Assembly (NCBI GenBank): GCA_030765665.1
Contig: JAVCCD010000131.1
Span: 1 to 5,748, forward strand
Reading direction: 5' to 3'
Source: Candidatus Tenebribacter mawsonii
GTDB lineage: Bacteria; Cloacimonadota; Cloacimonadia; Cloacimonadales; TCS61
DNA: 5,748 nucleotides
Positions within the stretch are counted from its first letter, which is position 1; each line of letters opens with the position of its first letter. Under the pieces are notes generated by a model, which made no database searches, had not been told where the DNA came from, and worked only from the letters and a program-made list of their open reading frames with translations. The position numbers were made by a program, and so were the translations under genes. Positions 1-5,397 of this stretch are shown here, piece by piece.

Positions 1-92
1 TTAATAAATTACATGCAATATTTATTCCTGAAATTGGTTTGTAAAGCATTTATTTTATAGTAATTAGTAATCACTTAAAAACTTTTTACGCC

Positions 93-2966
93 TTATTTCA
101 GTAATAGCATTCTCCTGTTTAACTCAACTTTACCTGATCTCAATTTATAAAAATAAATTCCGCTGGATACTGGTTTACCTGTTTGATCGGTTCCGTTCCA
201 AATAACAGAATTTATGGGTTGATCGGTTGATGAGTTGATGAGGAAAGATTTAACTTTCTGTCCTTTAAGATTGTAGATCACAAGTTCGGTGTCTTCTGTG
301 TTTTCGGAATTTAATGCAAATGAAATCGTTGTTGATGGATTGAAAGGATTAGGGTAATTCGTTAATTCATAATTCGTAATTCCTAATTCGTAATTATCCA
401 CTCCTGTTTCACCAATCTCTTCTAATAATTGCGTCATAAAAAGTTCAGCTTCATCATTATAAATATAATAGAGCGGAAAACCTAGTAATACAAAATAACC
501 TTCAGGTTGAGCTTTCAAGGCACAATTCTCTCCGATATATTGATTTCCGGCAACACCATCATATTGGTAAATACCATTTGTAGATTCCGGAAAAATTCCA
601 ATATAAGGAAGCATTCCATTGAAAGCAATATGAACCTTATCAGGATCGTTATTAACATCTTCATATTCATCGGAAGTAGCACCGGTAAATTCTATTTCAT
701 AAACCTGCTGGACATTACTGCATTCCAGAAAATCTGATCTGAAATGATCGGGAATTTCAAATACTGTCTTCCACCCGGAAATTAGCAAGTTCCCACCACC
801 AGCCAGATAGCAGCCAAGCACATCAAGATTATCATTTATACTATGACCTATAATATCATCATCGTGATAAATAATAGTAGAAAAATTTACTATGTATTCA
901 AGATCGAGTTCTCCCTCATCTGCATAATCATACGCTGTGAAACTACAATTGATAATATCTTCGTAAAATTCATCGACCATTGCATCATCGGGATTTCCCT
1001 GCGTTCCATTATTATCATTTGTTTCATCAATTACTAAAATTCCCTGATCAAGTGGAAAGTTTAGAGGTGTAGCCTCATAGATACCTGAGAATGGAGTTTC
1101 GTAAAATTCATCTTTTACGGCTTTAAGTTTATAATAATAAGTAGTTCCATTTACAACATCATTGTCCGAGTAGGAAGTTTCGGTAATTATCTGAGTATTA
1201 ATTTGCAGGAAGGGGTCTTCAGGAGACTCGGCACGATACAAATTATAACCATCAATTCCAACTTCAGTCCAGAATTCATTCCAATAGATAATAACATTTT
1301 CATCTGCAGAATAAGCATTATTTATTTCAGCTTTAAGGAATGTAATTCCTGTATTCAGCACCCAATTATTTGGATCACATTCAACATCATCATAAACAGG
1401 AATATCTGTGATAGAAATGGTTTGGAGAGGTGTGTTTGGAGCTCCCTGCATAAGTACTGAATCTTGCTCTGTTCCTGCATAAATGTGAAATGGAACATCT
1501 ATATAAAATTCTGTATCTGTGTTAGATTCGGTTTGCACATACGTCATTATTCGTGGAATTGCCATATATGGATTAAAGAAGTAAGTATATTGTATGGAAG
1601 GTAATCCCGGTTGATAGATCCATTGAAGGAAAAACTGATCCAAATTCATTCCGCTTACGTTTTCGCACACTTCCTGAAAATCATCTGTGATCACGTTCCC
1701 ATTATAATAGTCAGTAAAATATGTTTGTAATATTTGGAAGAAAACCTCATCTCCGGTTTTTAAGCGGAGCATATGCAGAACTGCTGCAGGTTTCTCGTAA
1801 GTTGCCGGAGTGAAATAAGCACCTGGCGGAGGATCATAAACTGTATGAGGTGAAGAACCTCCCCAACTAAGATAATATTGTTGAATTGAGGTATAGACAT
1901 ATTCTACCATCGCTTCAAATCCCTGCCAGGCTTCTACGTACAGCGCTTCCGAATAGGTGGCAAAGCCTTCTGAAAGCCAGATATCTTTCCAAGTAAGGCA
2001 GGTAAGACAATCACCATACCATTGATGCGAAAGTTCATGAGCGATAATTGTTTCATAGGTATGATTACCTGTTACTAAATAACTTGCAAGTGTTGTCATC
2101 GTTTGATGTTCCATGGCAGCGTATGTTGCAAAATTTGTTACAGCATTACCATATTTTTCAAATGGGTAATCCCCAAAAAGACCAGAGTATACTTCCATCA
2201 TGAATGGCAGGTTGGAAAAATCTTCAGTTGCATTTGGAACAAGGCTGGGAGAAACGAAATTCTGAATTGGAATTCCACTAAATGAAGCATTTAATTCTAC
2301 GTAATTTTGTGCAACAATAGATACTAAATAAGTAGCCATCGGATTTGATCCTTCCCAGTTGTGTGTCATAGTTCCGTTACCGTTATCTACTATTGAGGTA
2401 CGCAATCCATTACAAGCTGCCAGCCAGTCATCACGAACAGTTATGTGCAGATCGGTTACCGCTTTATCCCAGGGATGATCATAACAAGGCCACCAATACC
2501 GGGAAGCATTAGGATCGGAAATTGTAAAGACATGGCTGTTACTAAAATACATTCCCAAACCATTCCAGATAGGATTGCCGGAATATTCTACAATTGTTGT
2601 AAATTGCTCACCCGGGTTTATCGTTCCAAGCTCAATTGTTATTAGACTGCCATCGTATGTATAGCTTGCCGTACTTCCATTTAGTTGGACATCAACCACA
2701 GTCATTGCGTCTAGTTCATAAACAATTTCTGTAATGGTCTCTTCAGCTTCTACAACTGCAATAACAAATCCAGAAACAAAGCTGGTTGCCTCATCAATTC
2801 CCATTGTAATATCATAATGCAATACATCAAAACCATGAGCAGAATCAGCCCGTGTCATTTCATAATTCAAACTTGATAAATTAGCTTTATGTCTATCACA
2901 TCTTGGACGTGCAAAAACAGAAATTACCAAAATTAAGAATAAAAATATTATTATGATCTTTTTCAT
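93..2966 (-). CDS. Secreted M1-family (gluzincin) metallopeptidase with fibronectin III module and C-terminal type IX (Por) sorting domain
   Basis: This probable zinc aminopeptidase would trim N-terminal residues from peptides outside the cell or at its surface. The 957 residues begin with a signal peptide (MKK, a hydrophobic run to about 18, likely cleavage after A19). The M1 domain covers about 40-460. It has the zinc site HELSH at 310-314 with third ligand E333 (HEXXH-X18-E), general base E311, and a candidate transition-state tyrosine Y390 in TYEK. The exopeptidase motif, usually GXMEN, reads AAMEH at 283-287, keeping E286. The helical C-terminal domain of classical M1 enzymes is absent. 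In its place are a fibronectin III-like module (about 545-634), an unassigned alpha/beta module (about 640-855), and a FlgD-Ig/Por-type sorting domain (about 868-957) with YPNPFNPSTT and SGIYFYKL. The start is supported by GGAGGG three bases upstream. It is transcribed away from groEL and appears monocistronic here. The family is secure; the substrate is unknown. Confidence 0.93.
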   Translation of the reverse strand: MKKIIIIFLFLILVISVFARPRCDRHKANLSSLNYEMTRADSAHGFDVLHYDITMGIDEATSFVSGFVIAVVEAEETITEIVYELDAMTVVDVQLNGSTASYTYDGSLITIELGTINPGEQFTTIVEYSGNPIWNGLGMYFSNSHVFTISDPNASRYWWPCYDHPWDKAVTDLHITVRDDWLAACNGLRTSIVDNGNGTMTHNWEGSNPMATYLVSIVAQNYVELNASFSGIPIQNFVSPSLVPNATEDFSNLPFMMEVYSGLFGDYPFEKYGNAVTNFATYAAMEHQTMTTLASYLVTGNHTYETIIAHELSHQWYGDCLTCLTWKDIWLSEGFATYSEALYVEAWQGFEAMVEYVYTSIQQYYLSWGGSSPHTVYDPPPGAYFTPATYEKPAAVLHMLRLKTGDEVFFQILQTYFTDYYNGNVITDDFQEVCENVSGMNLDQFFLQWIYQPGLPSIQYTYFFNPYMAIPRIMTYVQTESNTDTEFYIDVPFHIYAGTEQDSVLMQGAPNTPLQTISITDIPVYDDVECDPNNWVLNTGITFLKAEINNAYSADENVIIYWNEFWTEVGIDGYNLYRAESPEDPFLQINTQIITETSYSDNDVVNGTTYYYKLKAVKDEFYETPFSGIYEATPLNFPLDQGILVIDETNDNNGTQGNPDDAMVDEFYEDIINCSFTAYDYADEGELDLEYIVNFSTIIYHDDDIIGHSINDNLDVLGCYLAGGGNLLISGWKTVFEIPDHFRSDFLECSNVQQVYEIEFTGATSDEYEDVNNDPDKVHIAFNGMLPYIGIFPESTNGIYQYDGVAGNQYIGENCALKAQPEGYFVLLGFPLYYIYNDEAELFMTQLLEEIGETGVDNYELGITNYELTNYPNPFNPSTTISFALNSENTEDTELVIYNLKGQKVKSFLINSSTDQPINSVIWNGTDQTGKPVSSGIYFYKLRSGKVELNRRMLLLK
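217..240. repeat. Short 8-base tandem repeat in the sorting-domain coding sequence
   Basis: Three consecutive octamers of the form RGTTGATS (GGTTGATC, GGTTGATG, AGTTGATG on the plus strand) encode part of residues 910-919 (NSSTDQPINS). The 10-mer TTGATCGGTT within it occurs again at 183-192. This is low-complexity sequence in a loop of the sorting domain. Confidence 0.65.
355..396. repeat. Heptamer tandem array inside the M1 peptidase gene
   Basis: About six units of a 7-base repeat, plus-strand consensus TAATTCG (minus strand GAATTAN), run from 355 to 396. The second unit carries one extra T and the last is cut short. Read in the gene frame, three units make seven residues, giving the repeated NYELGIT/NYELT linker at residues 859-869 just before the sorting domain. 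Because 7 is not a multiple of 3, gain or loss of single units would shift the frame. Confidence 0.8.
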
Positions 2967-2969
2967 TTT

Positions 2970-2975
2970 CCCTCC
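2970..2975 (-). promoter_or_regulatory. Shine-Dalgarno site of the M1 peptidase
   Basis: GGAGGG on the minus strand lies three bases before the ATG ending at 2966. It fixes that ATG as the start and agrees with the signal peptide beginning at this methionine. Confidence 0.8.
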
Positions 2976-3122
2976 GAGAATTACTCTACAGACGACATTT
3001 GTTTGAATTAGAATTCACGCAATTTTTTTTTATAATTATTTACTATTCTTAGTCATTAAATCTATAATTGAAGGGTTTATTTTAATCCTAAAGAAAGAGA
3101 TTAATCAAATCTGAATTGGAAC

Positions 3123-3156
3123 AATCTCAATTTCTAATTTCATATTTCACATTCAT
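3123..3156. repeat. Degenerate intergenic heptamer array
   Basis: Four to five units with a 7-base period and plus-strand core ATTTCNN (minus strand NNGAAAT) cover this stretch; the clearest are at 3130-3136, 3137-3143 and 3144-3150. The period and the GAA(A/T)T(T/A) core resemble the heptamer array in the peptidase gene at 355-396, which suggests one repeat class. Confidence 0.55.
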
Positions 3157-3173
3157 TTAAACCGACGACACGC

Positions 3174-3211
3174 ATGATGGGCAAAAGAGCGAAGCGAATT
3201 TTGCCTATTAT
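3174..3211 (+). repeat. GC-richer stem-loop in the groEL upstream region
   Basis: Bases 3174-3186 pair with 3199-3211 as 13 consecutive base pairs around a 12-base loop (GAGCGAAGCGAA). The core is GGCAAAA/TTTTGCC. Two pairs (3176:3209 and 3179:3206) are G-U in a plus-strand RNA but would be C-A mismatches in a minus-strand RNA, so the structure is better as a plus transcript. It has no terminator role to play between divergent genes. It could be a structured RNA element or a REP-like interspersed repeat. Confidence 0.6.
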
Positions 3212-3266
3212 ATGTACGCTACGCCATTTTTTTTGTACATAACTAACTTTATAGTTATAATAAATC

Positions 3267-3307
3267 TGTTGTACATTAACTCCCATAAAAAAAGTTAATG
3301 TACAATA
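3267..3307 (+). repeat. Perfect 13-bp inverted repeat upstream of groEL
   Basis: TTGTACATTAACT (3269-3281) and its exact reverse complement (3293-3305) flank an 11-base A-rich loop. A G-U pair and a U-A pair extend the stem to 15 pairs on the plus strand. A near copy of the left arm, TTGTACATAACT, lies at 3233-3244. No T tract directly follows, so it is a poor terminator. It may be an operator, a structured leader or a repeat remnant. Confidence 0.7.
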
Positions 3308-3340
3308 CTTTTGTATATTTCTTCATCCAAAATAACTTGC

Positions 3341-3387
3341 AACCAATTTTTCTGAAATTAATATTTTCATTTGACAGAAAATTGGTT
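3341..3387. repeat. Imperfect inverted repeat spanning the groEL -35 region
   Basis: AACCAATTTTTCTG (3341-3354) and CAGAAAATTGGTT (3375-3387) are complementary except for a one-base bulge, separated by 20 AT-rich bases. The right arm overlaps the last two bases of the TTGACA box and the following spacer, so it could be a protein-binding site at this promoter. No known operator was recognised. Confidence 0.55.
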
Positions 3388-3397
3388 ATCTTATTCT
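3371..3397 (+). promoter_or_regulatory. Candidate sigma-70-type promoter of groEL
   Basis: A perfect TTGACA at 3371-3376 is followed by weak -10 candidates: TATTCT at 3392-3397 (15-base spacer) or TTCTCA at 3394-3399 (17-base spacer). The -35 is convincing and the -10 is not. The position directly before the CIRCE element suits a repressible heat-shock promoter. Confidence 0.55.
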
Positions 3398-3423
3398 CAG
3401 CACTCAATAAGTGTGATTGCTAA
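3397..3423 (+). promoter_or_regulatory. CIRCE operator (HrcA-binding inverted repeat)
   Basis: The left arm TCAGCACTC (3397-3405), a 9-base spacer and the right arm GATTGCTAA (3415-3423) match the CIRCE consensus TTAGCACTC-N9-GAGTGCTAA with one mismatch per arm. CIRCE is the known binding site of the HrcA repressor in front of groE and dnaK genes. Here it overlaps or directly follows the candidate -10 and ends 36 bases before the groEL ATG. I infer repression of groEL under normal conditions and release on heat or unfolded-protein stress. hrcA itself is not in the window. Confidence 0.87.
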
Positions 3424-3443
3424 AAATAGAAAATATTATAAAT

Positions 3444-3449
3444 AGGAGG
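3444..3449 (+). promoter_or_regulatory. Shine-Dalgarno site of groEL
   Basis: AGGAGG lies 10 bases before the ATG at 3460. Another ATG at 3452 is only 2 bases from it and opens a 7-codon out-of-frame reading. The 3460 start gives the standard MAK N-terminus of GroEL and is preferred. Confidence 0.85.
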
Positions 3450-3459
3450 CTATGAAATT

Positions 3460-5097
3460 ATGGCAAAACAAATGAAATTTAGTCACAGTTCAAGAACCGC
3501 AATGAAAAAAGGGGTTGATGAACTTACTAATGCAGTGAAGGTCACATTAGGACCCAAAGGTAGAAACGTTGTACTAGATAAAAAATTCGGTTCACCACTC
3601 ATCACAAAAGATGGTGTAACCGTTGCAAAAGAGATCGAATTAGAAGAACCTTTTGAGAATATGGGAGCACAACTTGTAAAAGAAGTTGCGGAAAAAACTC
3701 ATGACGTAGCTGGGGATGGAACAACAACAGCTACAATTCTTACACAAGCAATTATTGAAGAGGGTCTTAAGCATGTAACTGCAGGTGTGAATCCAATGTA
3801 TTTAAAAAGAGGAATTGAAAAAGCCTCAAGAGTAATTACTGCAAAGATCAAAGAACTCAGTCAAGAGATCAAGAAGAATGAGAAGATAGCACAGATCGCT
3901 TCAATTTCTGCCAATAATGACTATGAGATCGGTAAATTGATCGCTGAAGCTATGGAAGCCGTAGGCAACGAAGGCATAATTAATGTTGAAGAAGCAAAAT
4001 CAATCGACACGTATCTGGAAAAAGTGGAAGGGATGCAGTTTGACCGCGGATACCTCTCTCCATATTTTGTAACAGATGCAGACAAAATGATCACAGAATT
4101 TGACGAGCCATACATCCTTCTCTTCGATAAAAAAGTAAGTGTAATGAAAGACCTGCTTCCAATACTTCAGGAAGTTGCTCAAACTGGAAAACCTTTCTTC
4201 ATTATTGCAGAAGACATCGAAGGTGAAGCACTTGCTACATTAGTTGTGAACAAGCTTCGTGGGACATTGAATGTTGCCGCAGTTAAAGCTCCAGGATTTG
4301 GTGACAGACGCAAAGCAATGATGGAAGATATTGCGATTCTTACAGGCGGTACAGTTATTTCTGAAGAGATGGGAAGAAAACTGGAATCTGCAACTCTTGA
4401 AGATCTGGGAACAGCAAAAAAAATAATAGTTGATAAGGAAAACACTATAATAAGAGAAGGTGCGGGCAGTTCAGAAGATCTTAATGCACGCGTTAAGCAA
4501 ATCAAAGTACATATAGAAGAAACAACATCAGATTATGATAAAGAAAAACTTCAAGAAAGACTCGCTAAACTCTCAAGTGGTGTTGCAGTTCTCAAGATCG
4601 GTGCAGCTACAGAAACCGAGATGAAAGAGAAAAAAGCTAGAGTCGATGATGCTCTTCATGCTACACGCGCAGCAGTTGCAGAAGGAATAGTTGCCGGTGG
4701 CGGTGTAACACTCATCTACGCTGCAAGAGCAATTGATGATATGAAACATGAAACTCACGAAGAAAAAGTTGGAGCTGAAATTCTTAAGAATGCTCTTACA
4801 AAGCCTGCTTACTATATTGCTTCAAATGCCGGTGAAGAAGGTGCTATCATTGTTGAAAGGATCAAGAATTCCGATGATGTCCATTTTGGATTCAATGCAG
4901 CTATAGCTCAATTTCAAAATCTTTTTGATAATGGAATTATCGATCCGGCTAAAGTTCTTAGAAGCGCTGTACAAAACGCAACAAGTATCGCTGGACTTTT
5001 TCTCACGACAGAATGTGTAATTACAGACATCAAAGAAGATGAACCAGCAATGCCACAAATGCCGGGTGGAATGGGTGGAATGCCTGGTATGATGTAA
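3460..5097 (+). CDS. groEL: Chaperonin GroEL (Hsp60, 60 kDa chaperonin)
   Basis: This is the ATP-driven cytosolic folding chamber subunit, forming a double heptameric ring that works with the GroES lid. The 545 residues are full length (E. coli has 548) and colinear with the family throughout. Visible hallmarks are VTLGPKGRNVVLD (28-40), ITKDG with D51, GDGTTT with D86 (85-90), the apical-domain block NVAAVKAPGFGDRRKAM, TSDYDKEKLQERLAKL, ALHATRAAV preceded by catalytic-type D397, GGG at 413-415, and a Gly-Met-rich tail ending GGMGGMPGMM. D51, D86 and D397 correspond to E. coli D52, D87 and D398, so ATPase activity is expected. The gene stands alone, with CIRCE upstream, a terminator downstream and no groES beside it. 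I see no frameshift or missing key residue. Function is certain; whether other groEL paralogs exist cannot be seen here. Confidence 0.99.
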   Translation: MAKQMKFSHSSRTAMKKGVDELTNAVKVTLGPKGRNVVLDKKFGSPLITKDGVTVAKEIELEEPFENMGAQLVKEVAEKTHDVAGDGTTTATILTQAIIEEGLKHVTAGVNPMYLKRGIEKASRVITAKIKELSQEIKKNEKIAQIASISANNDYEIGKLIAEAMEAVGNEGIINVEEAKSIDTYLEKVEGMQFDRGYLSPYFVTDADKMITEFDEPYILLFDKKVSVMKDLLPILQEVAQTGKPFFIIAEDIEGEALATLVVNKLRGTLNVAAVKAPGFGDRRKAMMEDIAILTGGTVISEEMGRKLESATLEDLGTAKKIIVDKENTIIREGAGSSEDLNARVKQIKVHIEETTSDYDKEKLQERLAKLSSGVAVLKIGAATETEMKEKKARVDDALHATRAAVAEGIVAGGGVTLIYAARAIDDMKHETHEEKVGAEILKNALTKPAYYIASNAGEEGAIIVERIKNSDDVHFGFNAAIAQFQNLFDNGIIDPAKVLRSAVQNATSIAGLFLTTECVITDIKEDEPAMPQMPGGMGGMPGMM

Positions 5098-5120
5098 ATT
5101 CCATTAGGATATAAATTGAT

Positions 5121-5150
5121 AATAGGGGAGGATACACCTCCCCTATTTTT
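5121..5150 (+). terminator. Intrinsic terminator of groEL
   Basis: A perfect 11-bp stem (AATAGGGGAGG at 5121-5131 with its complement at 5137-5147), a 5-base loop (ATACA) and a T run to 5150 begin 24 bases after the groEL stop. It is a textbook rho-independent terminator and closes groEL as a single-gene transcript. Confidence 0.95.
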
Positions 5151-5187
5151 GTATTTAAAACTGGCTAATAAGCTATTCAAAAAAGGC

Positions 5188-5219
5188 TTGACACTAGAAA
5201 CCTTCGTTTTTTTTATACT
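5188..5219 (+). promoter_or_regulatory. Candidate promoter of tRNA-Leu
   Basis: TTGACA at 5188-5193 and TATACT at 5214-5219 lie directly upstream of the tRNA, and the -10 ends seven bases before its 5' end. Both hexamers are strong, but the spacer is 20 bases, longer than the usual 16-18, and includes a run of eight T whose last base belongs to the -10. Since the groEL terminator lies upstream, a separate tRNA promoter is expected. Confidence 0.5.
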
Positions 5220-5226
5220 TTGCGTT

Positions 5227-5313
5227 GCCGAAGTGGTGAAATTGGTATACGCAGTGGATTCAAAATCCTCCGAGCATTAGCTCGTGCCGGTTCGATTCCG
5301 GCCTTCGGCACCA
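5227..5313 (+). tRNA. tRNA-Leu, anticodon CAA (reads UUG)
   Basis: The 87-base gene folds into a class II cloverleaf. It has a 7-bp acceptor stem GCCGAAG/CTTCGGC, a D arm with GG at 5244-5245, and anticodon loop TTCAAAA with CAA at 5261-5263. The long variable arm is CGAGC-ATTA-GCTCG (5271-5284). The T arm is GCCGG/CCGGC with loop TTCGATT, followed by discriminator A5310 and an encoded CCA (5311-5313). The long variable arm, A discriminator and CAA anticodon identify leucine. The anticodon stem (GTGGA 5254-5258 with TCCTC 5266-5270) has one T-T mismatch, 5255:5269, corresponding to positions 28:42. A T7 run at 5316-5322 follows and may aid termination. Confidence 0.96.
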
Positions 5314-5387
5314 TATTTTTTTGGAGGTTATTTTATATAAGTATCGTCGTATCTTCTGTTTTAATTTTTACCTAAATATAATATACT

Positions 5388-5392
5388 GGAGG
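5388..5392 (+). promoter_or_regulatory. Shine-Dalgarno site of the PorV/PorQ-like gene
   Basis: GGAGG lies five bases before the ATG at 5398. It decides the start, which also opens directly into a signal peptide. Confidence 0.8.
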
Positions 5393-5397
5393 AATCA

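Larger units (their letters stand above)
2967..3459. other. Divergent intergenic region between the M1 peptidase and groEL, no gene
   Basis: This 493-base AT-rich spacer separates two divergent genes. I find no open reading frame long enough for GroES (about 95 residues) or any other recognisable protein. From left to right it holds the peptidase ribosome site, a T9 run near 3023-3031, a degenerate heptamer array (3123-3156), a locally GC-richer hairpin (3174-3211), a 13-bp inverted repeat (3269-3305), an imperfect inverted repeat (3341-3387) and the groEL promoter/CIRCE region. No convincing promoter for the minus-strand peptidase gene was found. Confidence 0.8.

Noticed and set aside
1..92. 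Search for a terminator downstream of the peptidase gene
   Set aside because: Only AT-rich sequence with tiny palindromes (such as AAAAAC/TTTTT with no loop) is present. No stable hairpin followed by a U tract on the minus strand was found.
507..2645. Several plus-strand open frames of 60-85 codons opposite the peptidase gene
   Set aside because: They are antisense shadows of a clearly conserved protein, rich in Ile/Asn/Cys, with no recognisable domains.
3005..3060. Promoter of the peptidase gene on the minus strand
   Set aside because: Several AT-rich hexamers resemble -10 boxes, but none has a matching -35 at 16-18 bases, so choosing one would be arbitrary.
3123..3305. CRISPR array or insertion-sequence remnant in the intergenic repeats
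   Set aside because: There are no regularly spaced identical repeats with unique spacers, no transposase fragment, and no paired terminal repeats with target duplication.
3452..3475. Seven-codon reading frame starting at an ATG just before the groEL start
   Set aside because: It begins only two bases after the Shine-Dalgarno core and is out of frame with groEL. The 3460 start has good spacing and gives the conserved N-terminus.
3921..5180. Minus-strand open frames opposite groEL, up to 108 codons
   Set aside because: They lie antisense to highly conserved groEL codons and show no family signature, so they are by-products of groEL codon composition.
5323..5327. GGAGG after the tRNA as a ribosome site for a small gene
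   Set aside because: No ATG, GTG or TTG lies at suitable distance, and a TAA appears shortly after, so no coding frame follows.
5377..5382. Perfect TATAAT before the PorV/PorQ-like gene as its -10 box
   Set aside because: Transcription would start at about 5389, inside the ribosome-binding site, and no -35 box is evident at normal spacing. In AT-rich DNA a chance match is likely.
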